64,000 nucleotides of DNA from Erythrocercus mccallii (GCA_013397435.1 VZRG01000765.1:10121-74120); one strand, 5' to 3'. Positions 46,801 to 60,400 are shown, counted from the stretch's first letter. The notes: a model not told the origin generated them from the letters alone. Translations and numbers: made by a program.

Positions 46801-49189
46801 GAACAAGGACCACTTTTCCTGCTGGCTCCCAAGCAAACAAATAGTTTCTTTTAGTTTTGAATTTATGCACTATTTTGGAAAACTACATTTAAAGGTTTAG
46901 AGTTAAACTATAAGACATTAAGTCTGTTCCTCAGCAAAGGTAAACATCCTTGTCTGCAATAAGGAAAACATTTTCATTTGGAAAAAGCATTACAATCTAA
47001 AATATCAACATGTGAGCTATACAAACCGGAGAACAATCCAATAGCAATGGATGGCATAAATGAGAAATATTTTCCTTTTTTTTTATTGAGTATTACCTGA
47101 ATAGTTTGGCATTGCATGCATATTGCTGTTCTGGAGGGTCAGCCTGATCTCATTTTCTCCAGAGAAGCCACAGTGTTGCACTGACCAAACCACACAAATA
47201 ATGCAGACTACAAGGCTACAACTCTTTACTTTGTTGTAGTTTTATGTCATAACTGGGGGCAGCCTTTCACATTCACATGATTTGAAAGAGGCAGAGCAGT
47301 CCATTTGCCATTTTTACAGTCTTCAAATGGAATAGGTGATATTAAAAATCTTTCAGTAAACAAACTCTGCTGAGCCTGGTCAAGCCACTGGAGAGTAAAA
47401 CAGCTGACTTGGGCAAGATCTTGATAATTAAACTAGAAATACTATAAAAGCTCCATCTTCTGATTCACGAAAAGCCATTCAATGCGTTCTGTGCAGAGGA
47501 AAAAAGGGATTGTTCCAGTAACCTTTAAGTATTAGCTCTTAATAAAGAACAGCCTGCTATAAGAACCCAAAAGTGGTTTCAAATTATCTTTCATGGAAAA
47601 AAGATTTCTCTCAGCAACCAGCAGCATTTGAAGAAGCAACTTGAGAATCAAATCCCACAGAAATGGAAAGATTCTCAATATTATGACTGTGTGGTTTTAT
47701 TTTTGTCTGGGGCATTAAGACAACAGTGTTTCACCACTTATTCTGCAAATCCTCTTACAAAGGCTCTCTGTCATGATTATACGAGATTTGATGTCTGATG
47801 CAAAGTACTATTCCAACCCTTTGTGGCTACAGGCACAGGCTTTTCCAATCTGATGCTGCAGCTCAGCTGAGATTGTGCCTTTTGGCACTAATGAAAGCAG
47901 AATTAAGCTTCCCCAGCCAGGCAACTAGAGGTAAAAAGTAGTTATCAACCTTTGCTGAATAAAGAGGGCTACTACAGGCTCACCATTCTCAGCTGCCTTC
48001 TGCAAAGTTATTTAAAGAACTCCAAGTTCATGTGTAACCTTTGAAAAACTAGGGGAAAAAAAAGGAATTTCACGAAAGTAAAGCATGAAAACACACGAGG
48101 AAGATTTCCTCCAATAAAATCCCCAGTGCTCACATTCCAGCTGGGATATGTAACTGCAGAAATGGTCATACCTATAGACGAAGACTGAGGGCTGATCAGG
48201 AGATCCTCCTGCACCTGCTCGCTCCCTGGGACCGTCTGCTGGTCACTCAGGGAGCTCTGGGACGCGCTCACAGGCTGCGACACCTCCTCGTGAACCTCCT
48301 CATCACTCAGCCTTTCCACCTTGACACGCACGTCCTCCTCGATCACCAGGGGAGAACTGGCTTTGGTGCTCTCACAAGTCACATAATCCGCCATCCTCCT
48401 GGTGGACTCGGAGGGCCCGGGCATTTCCAAAGTCCTAGAGTTCTCCGCCTGCTTCACCTTTTCTGACTGAAGTCTTCGATCAATTCCAAAAGGAAAAGTC
48501 CAGGGAAAAGCTAAGGACGAGTCCACGGGCTGATTTCTGGACTCTGGATAGGAAGTTGAAGGATTGAGCACTTGGGGGGAGCTGGTTTGCGTGTTACACT
48601 TGAGGGGGCTCTCAGGAGACATAACGATGTAGCTTTTGCGCTTTCTCCGAGACTCCCGGCAAACGGGAATGGTTCTTTCCACCACACTGCACTCGGAGGA
48701 CACGGGAGACAGGCTGCCATCCCGCGAGGTGAAATTGCAGTTTGCACTGTTCTCCTGTCCTGCATCCAGCACCTTCTCCTGCTGGCTGTTGGGTGTATTC
48801 CACAGAATGCTGGACTTCATGAACTCAGAGCACGTGCTGGCCACGCTGAACATCTGCATGTAGCTGGCGGCAGCCAGCACGTCGATGATGTTCTCGGTGT
48901 TGATGGACAGCGTTGCCGTGTACGCGTATTCCAGGAGAGGGATGAAGCCCGTCACCGTCACGTGGTGCAGGTCTAACACGCTCTTGCTCTCGTCCTCTGC
49001 TTGCCCAACGAGTTTGGAACGGAAAAAGTCACTGCAGGCTGCCAGAACCACCTTGTGTGCCCTGAAGATCTTGTCCTGGACGCGGATGGTGATGTCGCAG
49101 AAGTGGCCGTCATTCCGGAGCATGTTCAGCTTCCCCAGCATCTCCTGACTGTGAGCAGGGGAGTTATGAGTGAATGTTTTAACACCCAT
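34580..49189 (-). CDS. ZBTB44: ZBTB44, BTB/POZ and C2H2 zinc-finger transcription factor
   Basis: A nuclear DNA-binding protein of the BTB-zinc-finger class, recognised by near-identity with vertebrate ZBTB44 (formerly BTBD15). The coding exons on the minus strand are 49189-48172, 44534-44450, 39606-39443, 37210-36910 and 34862-34580. They total 1,851 nt, or 616 residues plus stop, with all junctions GT-AG and in phase. The BTB domain spans about residues 20-127 and should mediate dimerisation and cofactor binding. A basic NLS-like stretch RESRRKRKS lies at 178-186. A psi-K-x-E SUMO-type motif VKVE lies at 289-292. Zinc fingers are at 399-421, 427-449, 455-479 and 487-511; the last two have five residues between the final histidines. 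The C-terminus is the long form ending PPKPELSSITIE, rather than the short QYHSKGKEP form known from human. The start ATG has A at -3 and G at +4. No frameshift or missing key residue was seen. Confidence 0.97.
34863..36909 (-). other. ZBTB44 intron 5
   Basis: An intron of 2,047 bp. It contains an A-rich low-complexity tract at about 36812-36870. No other feature was recognised. Confidence 0.8.
36910..37210 (-). CDS. ZBTB44: ZBTB44 exon 5: zinc fingers 2-4
   Basis: The acceptor is tcttccacag at 37212-37211; the donor is gtgagg at 36909. It encodes finger 2 (FQCDRCGKKFTRAYSLKMHR), finger 3 (FRCQICSATFTSFGEYKHHM) and finger 4 (YECKTCGAMFTNSGNLIVHL), then NHEASELANYFQS. Confidence 0.97.
37211..39442 (-). 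other. ZBTB44 intron 4
   Basis: An intron of 2,232 bp with no repeat or exon recognised. Confidence 0.85.
39443..39606 (-). CDS. ZBTB44: ZBTB44 exon 4: zinc finger 1
   Basis: The acceptor is tctttatag at 39608-39607; the donor is gtaaga at 39442. It encodes YQLYIAPSTSSTERPSPNGP and then finger 1, FQCPTCGVRFTRIQNLKQHM ending LIH. Confidence 0.96.
39607..44449 (-). other. ZBTB44 intron 3
   Basis: An intron of 4,843 bp, AT-rich. Open frames on the + strand (for example 111 codons at 43530-43865) match no family and are read as chance. Confidence 0.85.
44450..44534 (-). CDS. ZBTB44: ZBTB44 exon 3: acidic linker
   Basis: The acceptor is tttgcctag at 44536-44535; the donor is gtatgt at 44449. 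The 85-nt exon encodes SIDEGVTEGLPTLQSTSG, then TNAHADDDDR, joining to LENVQYPYQ in the next exon. Confidence 0.95.
44535..48171 (-). other. ZBTB44 intron 2
   Basis: An intron of 3,637 bp. It is very AT-rich between 45.7 and 47.1 kb and includes a stretch at about 46580-46735 dense in homeobox/octamer-like words (TAATTATC, ATTTGCAT). No interspersed repeat was recognised. Confidence 0.85.
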
Positions 49190-49241
49190 TTTTAGATGGT
49201 TCTCTTAGCGTTCTTCCCACATATGACAGATCAAAGGTATC
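48172..49241 (-). CDS. ZBTB44: ZBTB44 exon 2: start codon, BTB domain, linker
   Basis: The exon runs from acceptor tttatttcag (AG at 49243-49242) to donor gtatga at 48171. Positions 49241-49190 are 5' UTR; the ATG is at 49189-49187. It encodes residues 1-339 plus the first base of Gly340. The BTB core reads LRNDGHFCDITIRVQDKIFR and continues to MFSVASTCSEFM. The frame stays open 54 codons into the intron (to 48008), but the donor and conservation favour splicing at 48172. Confidence 0.95.
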
Positions 49242-49502
49242 CTGAAATAAAGAGGAAAACTGTCATTTTCATCTCTGAAAGCAAAAGTCAAGTGGATTTG
49301 TGATTGTAAGACTCTGTATGAAGAAAATTCATCTGAATCCTCTAAGGCCAGGTTCCTTTAAGATCCAAACACTGCAAGGGACTAACTCTACAGAAATACA
49401 ATTATCTGTAATTTTCATAATCACAGATTAAATTATTTGCAATCTATCCCTACAATCTTCCATACATTTATGTATCTATATCTCCCTATACCTACAGGAG
49501 TA

Positions 49503-49522
49503 TCTCTCCCTCTCTCTCTCTC
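49503..49522 (+). repeat. (TC)n microsatellite
   Basis: A short TC-rich run, with one interruption, in ZBTB44 intron 1. Confidence 0.9.
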
Positions 49523-52500
49523 CACACTCCTGCTATGCTCACTCAAAACCAAATTTCCAACACAACTCAAAAAAAAAAAGGTTTGTAATACTAAAAAGAA
49601 AGCATTTTTTAAACTGTTATCTGTGTAGAAACCAGTATTTTTATTTTCTGGGCCCAGAAAACCATTGTTCACAGTTCTTAAACCTGACAGACTATTGAAA
49701 GTTTCTTTTAGGCAGAAAAGTCAGGTTGTGTCAACAACAAAGGTGCAGGAGTAAGCAGATCTCCAGGGAAGGTATTTAATACGAGAAAAGCTTTAGAGAA
49801 ACTACAGCATGAATTTTCAGAGGCCAGAGTTCAATCTAGTAAACATAAAACAACAATTGCCAATAGGTCTGATTTCCTGCTGTACTGCAGGTATTGATTA
49901 CCTAAAGCTGCTTCTAATAGTTTTAAACTAGGATGAGAAGTTATTGAAAATTCCTTCACAAACACAATGCAATATAAACCTCAAAGGAAAGTTTAAGTTT
50001 AAATCAAATACACATAAACTGATTTTATGTATGTGATAAATAAAACCAGGAGGGCAACTTGTTTCTCCTGAAAAACACAAACCTGCCTTCTTGGGGACCA
50101 GTTCTCTCCATGTAGGAGCAAATGCATGTGTTTTGTGCAAGGTCCTGATGAGAATGGGGTGTTTGACCCCTGGATTTCCCTAAAAATTTCAGAAACACTT
50201 TACTGTAAAGGGAACATAAACCACAGTGTTTCACCTGCTTAAGGCCCTTCCAAAGCCTCCATGGAAGTTTTCTGTTGTAGACGCCTTGTACAATTCACAA
50301 GAAATAGAATTCTCTCACTGGTTAAACATCAACAACATTATTGTGCTTGATTAATTCCTGGAGTCAGCCAGCTTCTGCACATCATCCTTCTTTCCCTTCC
50401 ATGTAAAAAAAAAATTCCATGCTTGCAAATGGCTCATGTGGAGCTTCACAGAGCAACCACAAGTGTGGAACAACTTACCCCAAATGTGACACATTGAAAC
50501 AGCAGCTGTCACAGCCCACCTGGTTCTACAGACATTTACATTTGGCTGCTTCTTGTTCCTGGGTTTTCACTTTTGATACTCAAACCCTTGCAGACAGAGC
50601 AACACCACTGTTCAAGAGAACAGATTAACTAACACCTGATAATATATATAAAGTCTGGTGGAAACTATAAGGGCCATTTGGATTTAAAATGAAATTTCAC
50701 ACTGGTGCAGAGGAAGAAGTTAAGCACAAGCAAAACATTCCCTTCACAGAAAGAAAAAGGATCGACCTCAAGAGGCATCTGAATATCCAGACTGTTTGTT
50801 CTCCAGCATGAATCAAATGAAAAGCATATTTCATTGATCTCAGACCAACACACTACAGCAAAATCTTGTAACAGCATATTCAAAAATGGCCTTTGGATAC
50901 CCTTCCTCTGAAATCCTGGTCGCTGCAGCTGTTCCTTGGCACATCAGAAGTCCACAAGTACTTCTGTTCAGCAGCTCGTACAAGAACAATACATTCACAA
51001 GGACTGGCCATGGAACAATTTGGTATTTAGAAATAGTGCCAATACATCATTATAAACAAGGAGAAAAATCTCAGAGCAATCCTCCCAGTTCCTACAGGCC
51101 CAAAAGACAAGCCCCTTTTCCTCTCTGTTCTTCTGAACGAGGAATGCTCAGCTCTCCAGTCCCAAAGTGAGAGCTCGATTCTGCTGCCCTGCTCTAAACC
51201 ATTCCTTGTCCTGCTTCCCCCTTCCTGCCGCCTCTCCCCTCTTCTGGCTTCCTTTCCCCTTCTCCTTTCATCTTTTGCTTCCTTGACCTTGATCTGGTTA
51301 CAGAATTTAAAATAAAATAGCGGAAGTCAGTGATGTGCAATAAATTGATTTAAATTTATTACAGGAGCAGTGTTCCTGCCACGAATGTGGGATATTGCTC
51401 TGTTAAATCACTTCTGTAAAATGACTTTCACCCTCATTGCAGTGACACCTCCATTCAAACAAGTGGCTCCCACCCAGGCCTCAGTGTGAACAAGGAGCAT
51501 GCACACACAAGCTGTTTTCAGGAAAATCCAAAGGGTCAGACTGAGAGGGGGAACAGTATCAGTTCCTTGCAGTTAATGATATAGTAAAAACATCAAATAT
51601 TTTTAGAAGGTAATTTAAACAGTATGAAAGTAATTTCCACATGAAAAGATGAGCATGGTAAAGCACAGCCAGGTTTTACAATGGCTCAACCCTCTTTCTA
51701 ATCTTTCAGTGGCACAAGGCACTTTTATAGCTGCACTCAATTCTGTGACCTGGGAGGGTAAAGGGCTGCAACATTCCAGCTTCTGCCCAAGCCCATCATG
51801 TCTGTATTATCACCATTTCAAAATAACACTTTGTCAGGTCTTACTTCCCACTCTGAGACAGTCCCTGACTACAGCTCTTGGACCATGAGGTGGAGGATGC
51901 CACATCCAAGAACTAAATATATTCACACCCTTGGGAATGCTGGGGTGGGGACATCAAGGTGCACACCTAAACTAAGTGGTAAGTGGGCTGGAGCTGGAGA
52001 AGTTGTTAATCTTGGAGCCACAAATCACTGGGGGTTCTCTAGGCAGGGACCAGGGATGGTATCACAGAGAGTGGGGCTCCTCCTCCCACTCCCCAGGCAT
52101 GCACGCCCTGGCCCACAACACATTGCAAACCTCTAGAGAAACACAGCAAAATTCAAAAGACACTTTCACAAGTTTTAAAAATATTCACAGTGAGACACTT
52201 CAGTCCATATTTAACGGGCTGTATTTAACTTTGCCACAGACATTTACAGTTGGAGAGAATGGTTTTTCCAGCATGCGTTCCTGCCCTGGAAACATGAGGA
52301 TCACAGCATGCATCCCTGAACAAGGTGAGAATTCAAATGTGAGCACCTCAGGGCTTACACAGCAAGGACAGTTTTGTCCACTACTAGCCAAAAGCAGTCT
52401 GAAGGGAAGTGCTACCAAAGGCTTTGCACAATTAATCTGAAAATTAGTTGGTTGTTTTTTTTTACTCCTAGAAGCACAAATGATGACCTGACCTTTAAGT

Positions 52501-55500
52501 AGTTTGGAGTAACTCAGCTCATTCTCACTGTTTCAAGGCTACTGAAATGCAGGTTTTAGCATCACCTACCATGGCACACATACTGTTCTGGGATAAAAAG
52601 GTGTCAAGTTTCTGAGCTTAGAAACAGCAAGGAGGAAACTGAACACTTTAAATGTAATGTTATAATATAATGAAACTGTGAATGGAAAAGAAACTATATT
52701 GGAATTGAAAAATATTGCTTATGTGAACTATCTACTTCCATGTAAACAAAATTAGCTCCTTATTCACCTGCTGCCTAATGTTATGGCTCAAATCATTGGG
52801 TTTGAAACATGGTACCTATAATAATATTTTAGAAGAGTCAGTGAATCAAACTCAGGGAGCTGTTTGCATTCAGTTTCTCACTTAGTCACATCATTTCAAA
52901 ACAAAAGTCATTTTTAGCACCACAAAACCACCAGCCTACCTTTAACCTCTGTATCCTGACCCATGGCAATTTACAGCATGAAAACACCAACTTTTTCTGA
53001 ACACTGAAACCAACAGACTTTATATCACTTTGCAGGCACGTAAGTCCTCAAAACAATTAGAAAATTCCTACCCTGGTGTTCACCAAGCCCTCAGACACAT
53101 TCATCCAAACTGTGAGCCCATGGTGTATACCAGATCATTGGTTGTTTTTTAATATTATTATTTATTTTTAATGCAGATCACTCCTTGGACACCGGTTAGA
53201 GCAGCATTCCATCAACAGCAGCAATCAAGACACAGACAAATCTTCCACAGGGATAAACATGTCACCTGGAGCACTTTATCTCTGCAATCTCGCTGCAGTA
53301 CACAGGTACCAGCAGCCCTAACGCCCTCAAATTAACTGGTTAGTATAATTAAGTATAATTAAGTTCATAATTGAATCAGAACAACTGCTTCAATCAGAAC
53401 AAACTTCAAGCCTGCTTGAATAGAAATCTATTTCAATCTAAACACACATCTGTTTCCCAAACAGCAGCTGGCCTAATAAAAGGTACTATCTCCACTATGA
53501 ATCTTGCCTTGGTTCACTTCACAAAGCTGCTGGCCAGAACTACCACACCATTCTAGTTTCAAACCAATCAACAGCACTTTCTAAACTTCATTTAAAATCA
53601 TTATTTTAACTCAGGTTGGTAAACCTCGTTTGACCCCAACCCAGCGCTGCCAAGCCTGACAGTACTCATGTCAAAGAGGCAAACACGAGGTTTCTGTGCT
53701 CAAAATGATGTCAGCGTGGAGCATTTTCTTTGGAGCTCTGGAATCTCTGGAATGCAAACCTGTAACCTTTGGCTGCAGTGGGTGAGTGGACCAGGGAAAT
53801 GACCCATTCTGGGAAGCTGGACTTGAGAACTTCAATTTCCTCCATGCCAGCAGATTCCAAGCCATGAGTACACAAAGGAGCCAGTGTTAAGGTGCTACTG
53901 CATAAACATTGTTATGTTAAACCTGAAAGAGATGCCAAGCTCCAGCCTGTACTGGGAGTGAGGTGATGCCATGGCTTGCAACAACTGGGAGCACTCAATG
54001 CTGGGCCTGAGTCAGTCCCTGGAACCAGAATGACTCTGCAAACCATTTCACCAGAATATCCCAGGACACTGATATTGCCCCTGTGTCCCTTTCCTCCCAG
54101 CTTCTCAGAGGAGGACAATTTTCAAGCACTGTCTGTTTTAAAGAGTTTGGAGGTGTTTTGTTCCTGGGCAGGGCTCAAGCAGCACATTGAGCAGTCCCCT
54201 GGGAGGATCTGTCTGCCCAGCCAAGAGTGGCTGATGACAAGTAACTCACTCCAGAGAACTCCACTGGGGAGCTGGAATGGAAGAGCAATTTCACCTAACA
54301 AACTGAAAGCTGAAATACTACAACCCACCTATTTATTGTTAGCAGTTAATACTCCCCTTCACACCAGAAGGCATATAAAGAGTGTTTTGTGCTTTTCCAA
54401 TGTACTCCGAAAACACTGCACTTGACAAGACCATCTATTTTGTAAAGATTGGGGTTTTGGAACACCATTGTTGACAAGTTCATGTGCCAGAGCTTTTGAG
54501 GCCACTGACTTCATGACCATTAGTGTCACTCAGAGAGCATTTGTTGGGTGTTCTGTACTCACCCCCAGCCTGTTCCTTTGTGCCACACTTAGTTTTTAAT
54601 CTTTTTTTTTTTACAAAAGCACTTTCCAAAGATCCTACAGTGGCAAATTCCTTCATAAGCAGCCACCTCTTCCTATTATAAACTCCTGGCAAAGACACTT
54701 TCCAAATTCTAGAATTTAGACCTTAAATTCTAGGTATAGCCCACCAGAAGCTGCTGCTGAAGGGTGGCAGGCAGTACTCCAGAACCAGACTTCAGCTCCA
54801 CAGAACATTAAGACACTATCAGGAAGCAGCCATGGTTCAAGCTGATCCAGGTCAATGTAAATAACCTACATAATTATCAGAGGCTCTGAATGTTTATCAC
54901 ACCCAGAAACTGCATCCTGACAAAAAGCTACTCTCATCCCCCGATTTTAAATGAATTTGTAAAAATTTAGGTAAGTTTCTCCTGAGTGCTGTAAGAGCTG
55001 AGGTTTTACAAAGTCAACGCACCAAGGCTGCAACTCTTCACAAAAAATTGCTGAAAAGATTTGCACATCTGGAAATCTTGAGCTGTGACAGGGCCCACCA
55101 CCATTTTTGGTAGCAACCAAGGTAAACCTCCTTCTTCAGGGCAGGAAAAAGGGCAAAAGCACACAATATTTCTTTACTGTAAGTCCTCCAATAGACCAGG
55201 AACAGAGTTTATCTGCAAAGGAAAAGGTGAAAAGCATCCTCTTCCAAAAATAATTACCTAGGAGAAAGGCAGGCCTAGGGTGTCCAGGAAATACATGTTT
55301 CATATTCCTAACAGATCTCTTCAGTTTCCCCCAAATTAAACCCTGTAATAATAGAAAACAAAAGCTTTGACTGTACCATGCCACGAGAAGAAAGCAGATG
55401 TGTGCGGCCATGGCAAAGCCCCAGCTCGCAGTTACAGCTCTGACTCACACTGTCACTGCTATCAAAAACATTCATCTTTCATGGGGATAGGAAAAAACTG

Positions 55501-55521
55501 ACTCAGACCACGGAAAAATGC

Positions 55522-55538
55522 ATTTGCATGATGCAAAT
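55522..55538. promoter_or_regulatory. Inverted pair of octamer (POU) motifs in intron 1
   Basis: The sequence ATTTGCATGATGCAAAT is a perfect 8-bp inverted repeat around one G. Both arms are exact octamers (ATTTGCAT and ATGCAAAT), the recognition site of POU factors such as OCT1. Binding is inferred from the motif alone. Confidence 0.4.
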
Positions 55539-57428
55539 CTAGTAGGTGCATTTTAATTCTCAGGGCTGGTGAAGGCATTGAGACAAGTAGTGGGGTGCCA
55601 AACCCATCAATTTGCTCTACAAAATGGTTTTATTGTAAGGGGAGATGGGATGTCAGCTGCAACAGAACACTTCTGAAAGGATAAAATTAGAAAACATTTA
55701 CATACACATTTTAAGGGAACAGTACCAACAGACTTTCCCCAAGAAGAAGAGCACAGATTATCTTAGACTGGTTTGCATGAGTGCAACTTCAGCTGAGAGT
55801 TGAATCCAGGAGCTGCCACCCCTCCTCTTGGAGGTGCCAAGGCTCCCAGCCACTTATCTCCCCTGCAATTTATCACTCAAAACCAGCCCCTGCTTTTGGC
55901 AACAATGCCTTAATCACTGTTAGCTTTTTGAAAAAAAATTATCTAATTAACTTCTCAGTGCATATTCCCACACAAGAAAGAGTAAAAAATCCTCCTATTT
56001 TGGCATTCTGTTTTCATTCTTACCAGCAGCAATGTGTGAGATGCGGCCAGACACTGCACCATCCTTGCAATCCACTTCTACACCTTCTTGGTACTTGATT
56101 TAACTTCCCTTGCCAAAAGATGGACAACCAACAGCTTAGCATGTACTTCCTGTTCCTCTGTGGTTTTGTAGAATTTTTGTATTTTTACACCATAGATATT
56201 AAACACAATAGCTGCTGTTAAAGCAATATGGACCAAGAACAAATCAGAAATATTTGCTTAATTCCAAATATCTCAGTTGTCCTCATTCAAAACTATAAAA
56301 CTCCAAGAAAACATTTACAGTTTTCAAAGTCTTCCTCATGTCACAAGACTGCCTGAGCATAGAAAAGTAAAAAAAAAAACCAACCCAAAACCACCTACTG
56401 TGATGAAAAAGAGGGATATATGTGTCTACTACTTTTATTTTAGAATATTAGAACCAACACAAAACATATCACAGAGCTGTTGCTCCTGTACTGTGAGGTG
56501 ACAGCAAAGAAAAAGCTGAAAACCATTATTTAAACCTTCATTTATTTTTCAGGAGTTGCTGTTTCTACATTTAATGTGAAGCACAGCATGTCTTAGGGAT
56601 TTTTGTTTGTTTTCCTGACTAGTCATTTGCATGGGAATGAAGAAGTTGGATGTAAAAACTCAGCAGTTGTGCTCTGACAATGTAAAAGAAGATACTAAAG
56701 AGAGCCTGTGCAGGCTGATAGGAGAAGAATATCCTGCAGAGGAGAGCCCAGCACACAGCACAGGATGGAAACGTGTGCATCCAAACCAACTCAAACCAGT
56801 CCATCACAGGGACTCCACAAACCTTCAAAAACCTCCCATTGACAGAACAGAACAGAACAAGGCACAGAATTTACCTATTTGGGCTGATGCATGTTTCAGA
56901 GTGTTTTTGCAGAGTGTATCTGTTTGAAACTCCCAGGCATGTCCTGGACTCAGAGTGGAGCTCTCCCATCTGGCAGAATTAAGCACTTGTCTGCCTGACT
57001 GTAATAATTACAGATTCCAAGGCCACATTCATTAACTTCACCAGCAGCCACATACTTGCAGCAGATTCTCATGCAGCTCTATCTTGTCATTTTCTCATGA
57101 AAGTGACACTTCTGGATTTATTTTCTCGTCCCTTATCAACCCTTATATATGACCTACAGGAAGGGGCCTGCAAGACTTTCTCCTGTCTGATCTCAAACTG
57201 GGAGGAGAGCTTAATTCCACTTCAATCTTCTCTTTTTAATTTTTATGGCAGGAATTGTGTATCAGTTATGTCTCAGGCAAATGAGAGTTGTGGTCTCTGC
57301 AGCTGGTGGACTCACAGCTGCCATGGAGCAGGTCTAGAGTGGAAAACCAATCCCACAGATAAATGGGGACATTATTAACTGCAGAAGTGTCATATTTAAG
57401 TTGTCTGTAGTGAAGTTTCAACTGCTAA

Positions 57429-57443
57429 GTGCCCCCGCTGGCT
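57429..57443 (-). promoter_or_regulatory. Candidate CTCF site in intron 1
   Basis: The minus strand reads GCCAGCGGGGGCAC, which fits the CTCF core CCASYAGRKGGCR except G for A at the sixth position. It is a GC-rich island of sequence in an AT-rich intron. Confidence 0.35.
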
Positions 57444-60400
57444 TCAGGGCAATGGAAACTCATCTGCACAGCTCTGTAAATGGCCGTGGCTGAGCACAGA
57501 CCCTCCTGACTGATGGGAAAAGCTGTGAGTTGGCAACAGTTTGTAATCCAAACGCTTGGGAATCCCTGAGAGCCGACCTGGAGCTCTGAACGTAGGCACT
57601 GAGTGTGCTGGATTAATGCAGCAAGATTAAAGCATAGCTACAACTCCTGGCCCAGATAAAATTTGCAGATTAAATGTCATGTTGTAGGTGTGTAAAACAT
57701 GTTACCACTCCTTTCATTAGAAGCCAGTCTAAAAGTGTTTCCATTAGACACTGCTGTGATTACACAGTGATACTTTAATTCTCAGGGAAAAGGTGTCAGT
57801 GTACCAGGAGAGGCAGGACTATTCAAAGCCTCTCTCATTTTATGGTGTACACCTGCAAATAAACTTGGCAACATTAGCACTATGATAATTTCCTCTCTCA
57901 AATATTTAGTGTGCAAGGTCTGATTATTAAAAAATATAGAGATGCTTCCATCTCTCAAAGATACATGATTGCAGGTGTTTGCATACAAGTGCAGAAATCC
58001 AGCCAAAAGAAAACAAACTGAAGAAAAAAGAATGAAGACTAAGAAAACAAACAGAAATTGGGATACCACCTGTGTTTACTGAAGTTAAAGTGTCTCAAAC
58101 TGAATTGATAATGTATTTTTCAGAAAAAGGGGAAATGCCAGCTATGATAAGAACTTCATTAAATGTTGGACTAACATGACAAATAGAGCTGTTAGTGAAA
58201 ACCAGGAGATGAACAGACAAACTGAAGATAAAGAGCCTGCTGAAAGAAATTCATGTACTTGAATAACAGATTAAAGAATTCACCTATGAAGTGCCATAAG
58301 AACTTATTTCAGCAAAGATCTCCAAGACACTGGCTCAGAAAATGCTGATCAGAAGGTTGAGGTGTATCATCAGCACAACACACAAAACCAAATGACTGAG
58401 AACTGGAGTCCAGGAACAAAACAAAATTCATGGGAAATCCAACAGTGCGAATTTAACATTTGATGTGATACATTAGGGAGCAAGAATGGACTTGAGCTGT
58501 GAACTGGACGCTTACGAATTAAAAGTGACTTTGGAGTAAGATCTCCATACCGTTAAATTAAATTAACAGCTAAGTAAAAGGCACACAGAACACCAGCTTA
58601 CTGCAGTGCCTAATTTCTTGCCAGGTATTTGTCAATATCTCAATAGACTCAATGAAAGAGTCTCAGGAAGGGGGTTTTGGTGTATTTTTCTTCTCTGTGC
58701 AGCTGTTCCTTAACGTGTCTGTAAAGAAACTGTGCTTAGATCTTTTCAGAACATCTTCCTTCACCAGGCGATGTTTCAGCAGGGACACTGGAGCAGCCAG
58801 AACTGACAGGGAACAACAACACATCGAGGGCACTGAGCAGCACAACAGCTCTTAATCTCAGCATCTAATTAAAAGCAGAGATTACAATAATCAGGGCAGG
58901 ACATAGTGCCTGCTGTATGTTAACTGATCTGATGCCACAGACTGCTTTTCTGCAACAGTAAGATGCTTCCTGAGATTATTTACAGATAGAGAAAGAAGAT
59001 CTATGTCCTTTTTTAAGACTCTCTACCTTTCTACATAACTGAAGTTTGCTAGCTCCAACAAAACCCATGTTTCATGCAACAGTGACACTCTGAAATAAGA
59101 TTTATCTGGGGAGAACTGTCTTGTTTTCCTCAGCCATTACAGTTTTTTGAGTTTTGGTGTGATCATTTGAAGTCAGGGCTTCTGGAGAACAGAATGTTAC
59201 CATTCACTACTTCAAAGGACCCAGATTTAACTTGTTGCTTTTTTGAAGCTGCAGTGTAGTGCAGAAAGTTTATGTGCCTAATATAGCTTTCACATGGTTG
59301 AATAAGCAAACCAGACAAATGCCACCTTCCCCAGCCTCTGATGCTTTAAACTTTGCATTGCAGGAATCTCACGATAGCATTCCATATAATACATAAAAGC
59401 AAATTTTCTGACAGCACTTACAACTGAGGCTCATTTGACAACATGAGCAGTAACTGTGAAAAGGTCTTGTTCCACACTGAATTACCTTCATTCTCATAAT
59501 AAAAATTTATGTGTGAACTTCACGAGACAGAGTGTTTTGGGATATTCCACATCAGATTCACTACCCTGTACTTTTGGTTTTCACCAATTCCCCAAAAAAC
59601 CACATGATCAAACTGCTAACTGTGCCATCAACATACGAAACAGATCTCCACTTTTTTGGTTTTTTGGGGTTTTTTTTGGCAGAATAAAAGCAACAAGTGA
59701 ATTGAGTCCTCCTCATATCTTTATGCAGGGAAGCTCCTCAGAATGTAATCAGCTTATAGTGAATGAACTGATGTGTTACAGCCCTAAGGCACACATTCAA
59801 ATCCAACCACGCTTTCCATGGCAGTGTTCATGCATAATTTTTATGTGATTTCAGGAACTTTTTTATACTTTTGCTCCATGCAAATTCAGGTTAAATTTTT
59901 TCCCAAACTTCTTAGTGTAGAAAAGCTGTTAGATGACCATTTCCCACTCTGTAAGAAAAAGTGAGGCTGCAGTTTTATAGTCCTTGGTCTTTAATAACAG
60001 TACAAAACTCCCCAATTGAATATTAAATACTTCTAAGTACTGCAAATTGCCAAAAAATGTCCATATATTACTTTCATTTGCATGTGGCAGCAACTGCAGC
60101 AACCTGCTAATTTAAACTAATTCCAGAAAGCTATTTTTTCCTGTTTTACCATGGCTACCCACAGCATCTGAGCCTTCACTGCCAGAAGCTCTGCAAGTAT
60201 ATCAACACAAAGTTGGGAAAACCATACACGAATAAGACTACTCAAGCCAGCCTCCCAAATTAGTCACAAAAACAAAAATCTCCAAGCCCTTTCTGGTGAT
60301 GGCATGTGGAATAAATATCAGGGAAAACGGCACAGCAAAGCAGTATGGCTCAAGCACTACTCCTTTGGATCTCTGAAAGAGTCAAAAAGATAAAAATAAC

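Noticed and set aside
48008..48171. Extension of the ZBTB44 BTB exon frame for 54 codons into the intron
   Set aside because: The donor at 48171 and the exact family sequence on both sides of the junction show normal splicing. The extension ends in hydrophobic, unrelated residues. A rare retained-intron form cannot be excluded.
48572..48976. 134-codon + strand frame opposite the BTB exon
   Set aside because: Antisense shadow of a GC-rich, strongly constrained coding exon.
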